DNA from: Candidatus Thiosymbion ectosymbiont of Robbea hypermnestra
Lineage (GTDB): Bacteria > Pseudomonadota > Gammaproteobacteria > Chromatiales > Chromatiaceae
Assembly (NCBI GenBank): GCA_020443945.1
Contig: JAIZWN010000304.1
Span: 1 to 7,113 of the forward strand
Length of the DNA: 7,113 bases
Direction: 5' to 3'
Position 1 is the first letter of the stretch, and every line of letters begins with the position of its first letter. A program made the translations under genes and the position numbers. Below are positions 5,235 through 7,113 of the stretch, piece by piece. The notes below the pieces were generated by a model. It was not told the DNA's origin and made no database searches. It worked only from the letters and a program-made list of their open reading frames with translations.

Positions 5235-7019
5235 CTATGCCGATGACGCAAACACCAGGCGCTCGAAGCCGACCGCCACCACGCTGAAGCTATGCAGGCG
5301 CGGCAGCTCGCCGAACTTGCGCCGGAGCTTCTCCCGATAGCGGGCCAGTCCCACCTCGGCTGCGCGTTGTTTGCTTTGCACGGCGGGCAGACCCCGTAAT
5401 GTCTCGTGGTCCATTGCTTCGAGGGTTTTTCCATCGAGTCCGGCCTCCTTGAGCGAGACGAATTTGAACTCGATGAGGATGTCGAGGATTTGATACTGGC
5501 GTTTATCCGGGCGCACGATCAGGGTCAGATCCGCATGACCGCGCTCGATCTCTACCTCCGATTCCATGATGTAGAGGGTGTCATTGAAGAGCAGGGTCAG
5601 AAAGGCGGTCTTGACGGTCAACTCGTTGCCGTGCGCGTAGTCCCGGTTGCTGAACACCTTGAAGTACTTCTGCTCGACAAAGTCGCACAGGGGTTGCATC
5701 TCCCCACGCTGGTACAGGGCCTCGGCGGCCCGGCGGGCCAGGTTCAGCTCTTTGCCCTCGGGCAGCAGCATTTCCTGCATTTGTTCCGCATAGAGTTTGC
5801 GGATGACCAGGTTGGGGATGGTGAGCCGGAGCTCGCCGAAGGGAGACATGCCGCCCAGGGTCAGGATGCCGAAATAGTACAGCAGGGAGGCCACGAAGTC
5901 GGTGTCCTTGGGGGCATGGAGGATGTCTTCCACCCCGAAGCGATCGGCCAGCTCGAAGATAGTAACGGATTCGGTTTCCGTGAGGGCATCGAAGATGAGC
6001 TGCCGACCCGCGGGCAGGCGGGAGATGAATTGCATCTTGCCCCGATCCATAGCGAGATTGGTATCCAGAATGCGGTCCGGATAGCGACAATCACGCTGAA
6101 ATGCCTTCAGGAAATAGAGGGCGAGGGTCGGGTTGTAGACCTGTGCTTCGGTGCGCTGACTGAAGCGGTAGCCATTGTAAAAGGTCCGCATCATGGCAAG
6201 CGCCTCGTCCGCCTGGGCCTGGGACAGATCGCATTCCCTGGCGATCCGTGACAGGACCGCCGCGATCTCCGTTTCCCGAAAGCCGCACAGATCGTTGAAG
6301 TGGGGCAGCAAGTAGATGTTCTCCGCCACATTGTAGCCGCTGGTGAGATCGCTCATGGCCACCGGCGAGACGCCGGTGATGAAGACCTTGCCCAGGCCCC
6401 GTCCACCGGCCGCGGCCTTGATAGTCTTGAACAGGGCCTTCATACAGCCCTCGCCGGACAAGAGGGCCCGATAGCGATCATCCCCCGGCTCGCGATGACC
6501 CATCAGCAATTCATTGGCGAAGTTGTCGTACTCGTCGATCAGCAGATACAGGGGATAGGCGGTCCGCTGTACGGCGTTCAGCAGGGATCGGAACGACGAC
6601 AGGGCATCCTGGGGATCGATCCGGATGGGCTCGGGCAAGGTTGTCTGGTAATAGATGGAGAATGCGCTGATCCGGTCATTCACGTAAGCATAGAGATTCC
6701 GCTTGATCTCCTCGCCGTCGCCCAGCGGGCTGACCTCGGAAAAATCCCATTTCAGCACCAGGTACCGGTTGTGCCCGGCAGTGGGGCTCTTGCCGATAGC
6801 CAGCCCCTCGAACAGCGACTCGAAGCGCTCCGCCTGGTTGAGATCGTAGTAGTTCTCCAGCATCGACAACAGCAGGCTCTTGCCGAACCGGCGTGGACGC
6901 AGGAACAGCAGCTGCTTGCCCGCTTCCTCCAGCAGCGGTATCTGGTCCGTGCGGTCCACGTAGTAATGTTTTTCCGTGATAAGCACATCGAAATCACTGA
7001 TGGCGTAGGGGAATTTCAT
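5235..7019 (-). CDS. AAA-ATPase-like / PD-(D/E)XK nuclease-like protein (DUF1703 family)
   Basis: The 594-residue protein opens with the family signature PYAISDFDVLITEKHYYVDRT (4-24). It continues with a Walker A-like loop RPRRFGKS (41-48), Walker B LYLLIDEYD (157-165), a sensor-like strand FITGVSPVAMSDLTSGYN (213-230) and the NGYRF motif (282-286). The C-terminal domain shows a PD-(D/E)XK pattern: GHADL with Asp497, then ILIEFKF with Glu517 and Lys519. This is the AAA-ATPase-like plus PDDEXK_9 (DUF1703) architecture at about the usual length, with no key residue obviously missing. ATP binding and nuclease activity are predicted from motifs. The cellular role of the family is not established; it occurs patchily, often in many copies per genome. 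The start at 7019 matches the family N-terminus and has GGAG 7 nt upstream. The longer frame to 7103 would translate intergenic repeat sequence. It stands alone and converges on mfd across 36 bp. No clear promoter is visible, only an AT-rich patch near 7045-7060. Confidence 0.93.
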   Translation of the reverse strand: MKFPYAISDFDVLITEKHYYVDRTDQIPLLEEAGKQLLFLRPRRFGKSLLLSMLENYYDLNQAERFESLFEGLAIGKSPTAGHNRYLVLKWDFSEVSPLGDGEEIKRNLYAYVNDRISAFSIYYQTTLPEPIRIDPQDALSSFRSLLNAVQRTAYPLYLLIDEYDNFANELLMGHREPGDDRYRALLSGEGCMKALFKTIKAAAGGRGLGKVFITGVSPVAMSDLTSGYNVAENIYLLPHFNDLCGFRETEIAAVLSRIARECDLSQAQADEALAMMRTFYNGYRFSQRTEAQVYNPTLALYFLKAFQRDCRYPDRILDTNLAMDRGKMQFISRLPAGRQLIFDALTETESVTIFELADRFGVEDILHAPKDTDFVASLLYYFGILTLGGMSPFGELRLTIPNLVIRKLYAEQMQEMLLPEGKELNLARRAAEALYQRGEMQPLCDFVEQKYFKVFSNRDYAHGNELTVKTAFLTLLFNDTLYIMESEVEIERGHADLTLIVRPDKRQYQILDILIEFKFVSLKEAGLDGKTLEAMDHETLRGLPAVQSKQRAAEVGLARYREKLRRKFGELPRLHSFSVVAVGFERLVFASSA

Positions 7020-7026
7020 GGGGTCG

Positions 7027-7030
7027 CTCC
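7027..7030 (-). promoter_or_regulatory. Ribosome-binding site of the ATPase-nuclease gene
   Basis: On the minus strand GGAG (within GCGGAG) lies 7 nt before ATG 7019. It supports this start over the in-frame ATG at 7103, which lacks such a site and sits in the repeat at the window edge. Confidence 0.65.
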
Positions 7031-7097
7031 GCAAGGTTAGGGACCTATATACATAGCTAGCCAAAGCCACGATTCCGTAACCGTTCAGCCCCCACCG

Positions 7098-7113
7098 CGT
7101 CATTCCGGCAGGG
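7098..7113. repeat. Second copy of the dRS3-like repeat, cut by the window edge
   Basis: The 16 bases are identical, in the same orientation, to 106-121. The window ends where the loop and right arm would begin, so the complete palindrome cannot be confirmed. Confidence 0.6.

Noticed and set aside
5406..6251. Open frame of 281 codons on the + strand opposite the ATPase-nuclease
   Set aside because: It is the antisense shadow of a gene with clear motifs on the minus strand; no ribosome-binding site or domain was seen.
6300..7040. Open frame of 246 codons on the + strand opposite the ATPase-nuclease
   Set aside because: It is another antisense shadow: it covers the Walker motifs of the real gene and shows no domain of its own.
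7020..7103. 28-residue N-terminal extension of the ATPase-nuclease
   Set aside because: The extension translates intergenic and repeat sequence; ATG 7019 has a ribosome-binding site and matches the family start.

Overview
The window looks like chromosomal DNA from a high-GC proteobacterium. A gammaproteobacterium is most likely, because the Mfd protein stays close to the Escherichia coli sequence as I remember it through every motif, and because REP/REPIN-type palindromes are present. No 16S rRNA or other taxonomic marker is present, so the assignment is inference.

Layout. Positions 1-212 hold no recognisable gene, but carry a short palindromic repeat (106-132) whose first half returns at the right edge (7098-7113). 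Positions 213-600 hold a decayed type II toxin-antitoxin pair: a UPF0175 antitoxin whose start codon reads ATA, overlapping a DUF3368 PIN-like toxin cut off after about 50 residues. Positions 598-944 are non-coding and full of palindromes: a 52-bp inverted-repeat unit, two single REP-like hairpins and a clear REPIN (two inverted REPs). Positions 945-1540 hold a second, intact and much more AT-rich toxin-antitoxin operon, a DUF433 antitoxin and a DUF5615 PIN-like toxin joined by an ATGA overlap. Positions 1541-1700 contain another dispersed palindrome.

Positions 1701-5198 are a complete mfd gene, the transcription-repair coupling factor. A 12-bp stem-loop fills most of the 36-bp gap to the convergent gene at 5235-7019, a 594-residue protein with an N-terminal AAA-ATPase-like domain and a C-terminal PD-(D/E)XK nuclease-like domain (DUF1703 family).

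How it fits together. mfd is housekeeping. The DNA around it behaves as an accessory island: two neighbouring toxin-antitoxin loci in different states of repair, several families of palindromic repeats, imperfect 20-bp direct repeats bracketing the AT-rich operon, and an ATPase-nuclease of a family found patchily across bacteria. Nothing here forces the conclusion that a wholly new system is present. The most informative points are the start-codon loss with toxin truncation, the REPIN placed in the leader of the intact operon, and the unassigned ATPase-nuclease.
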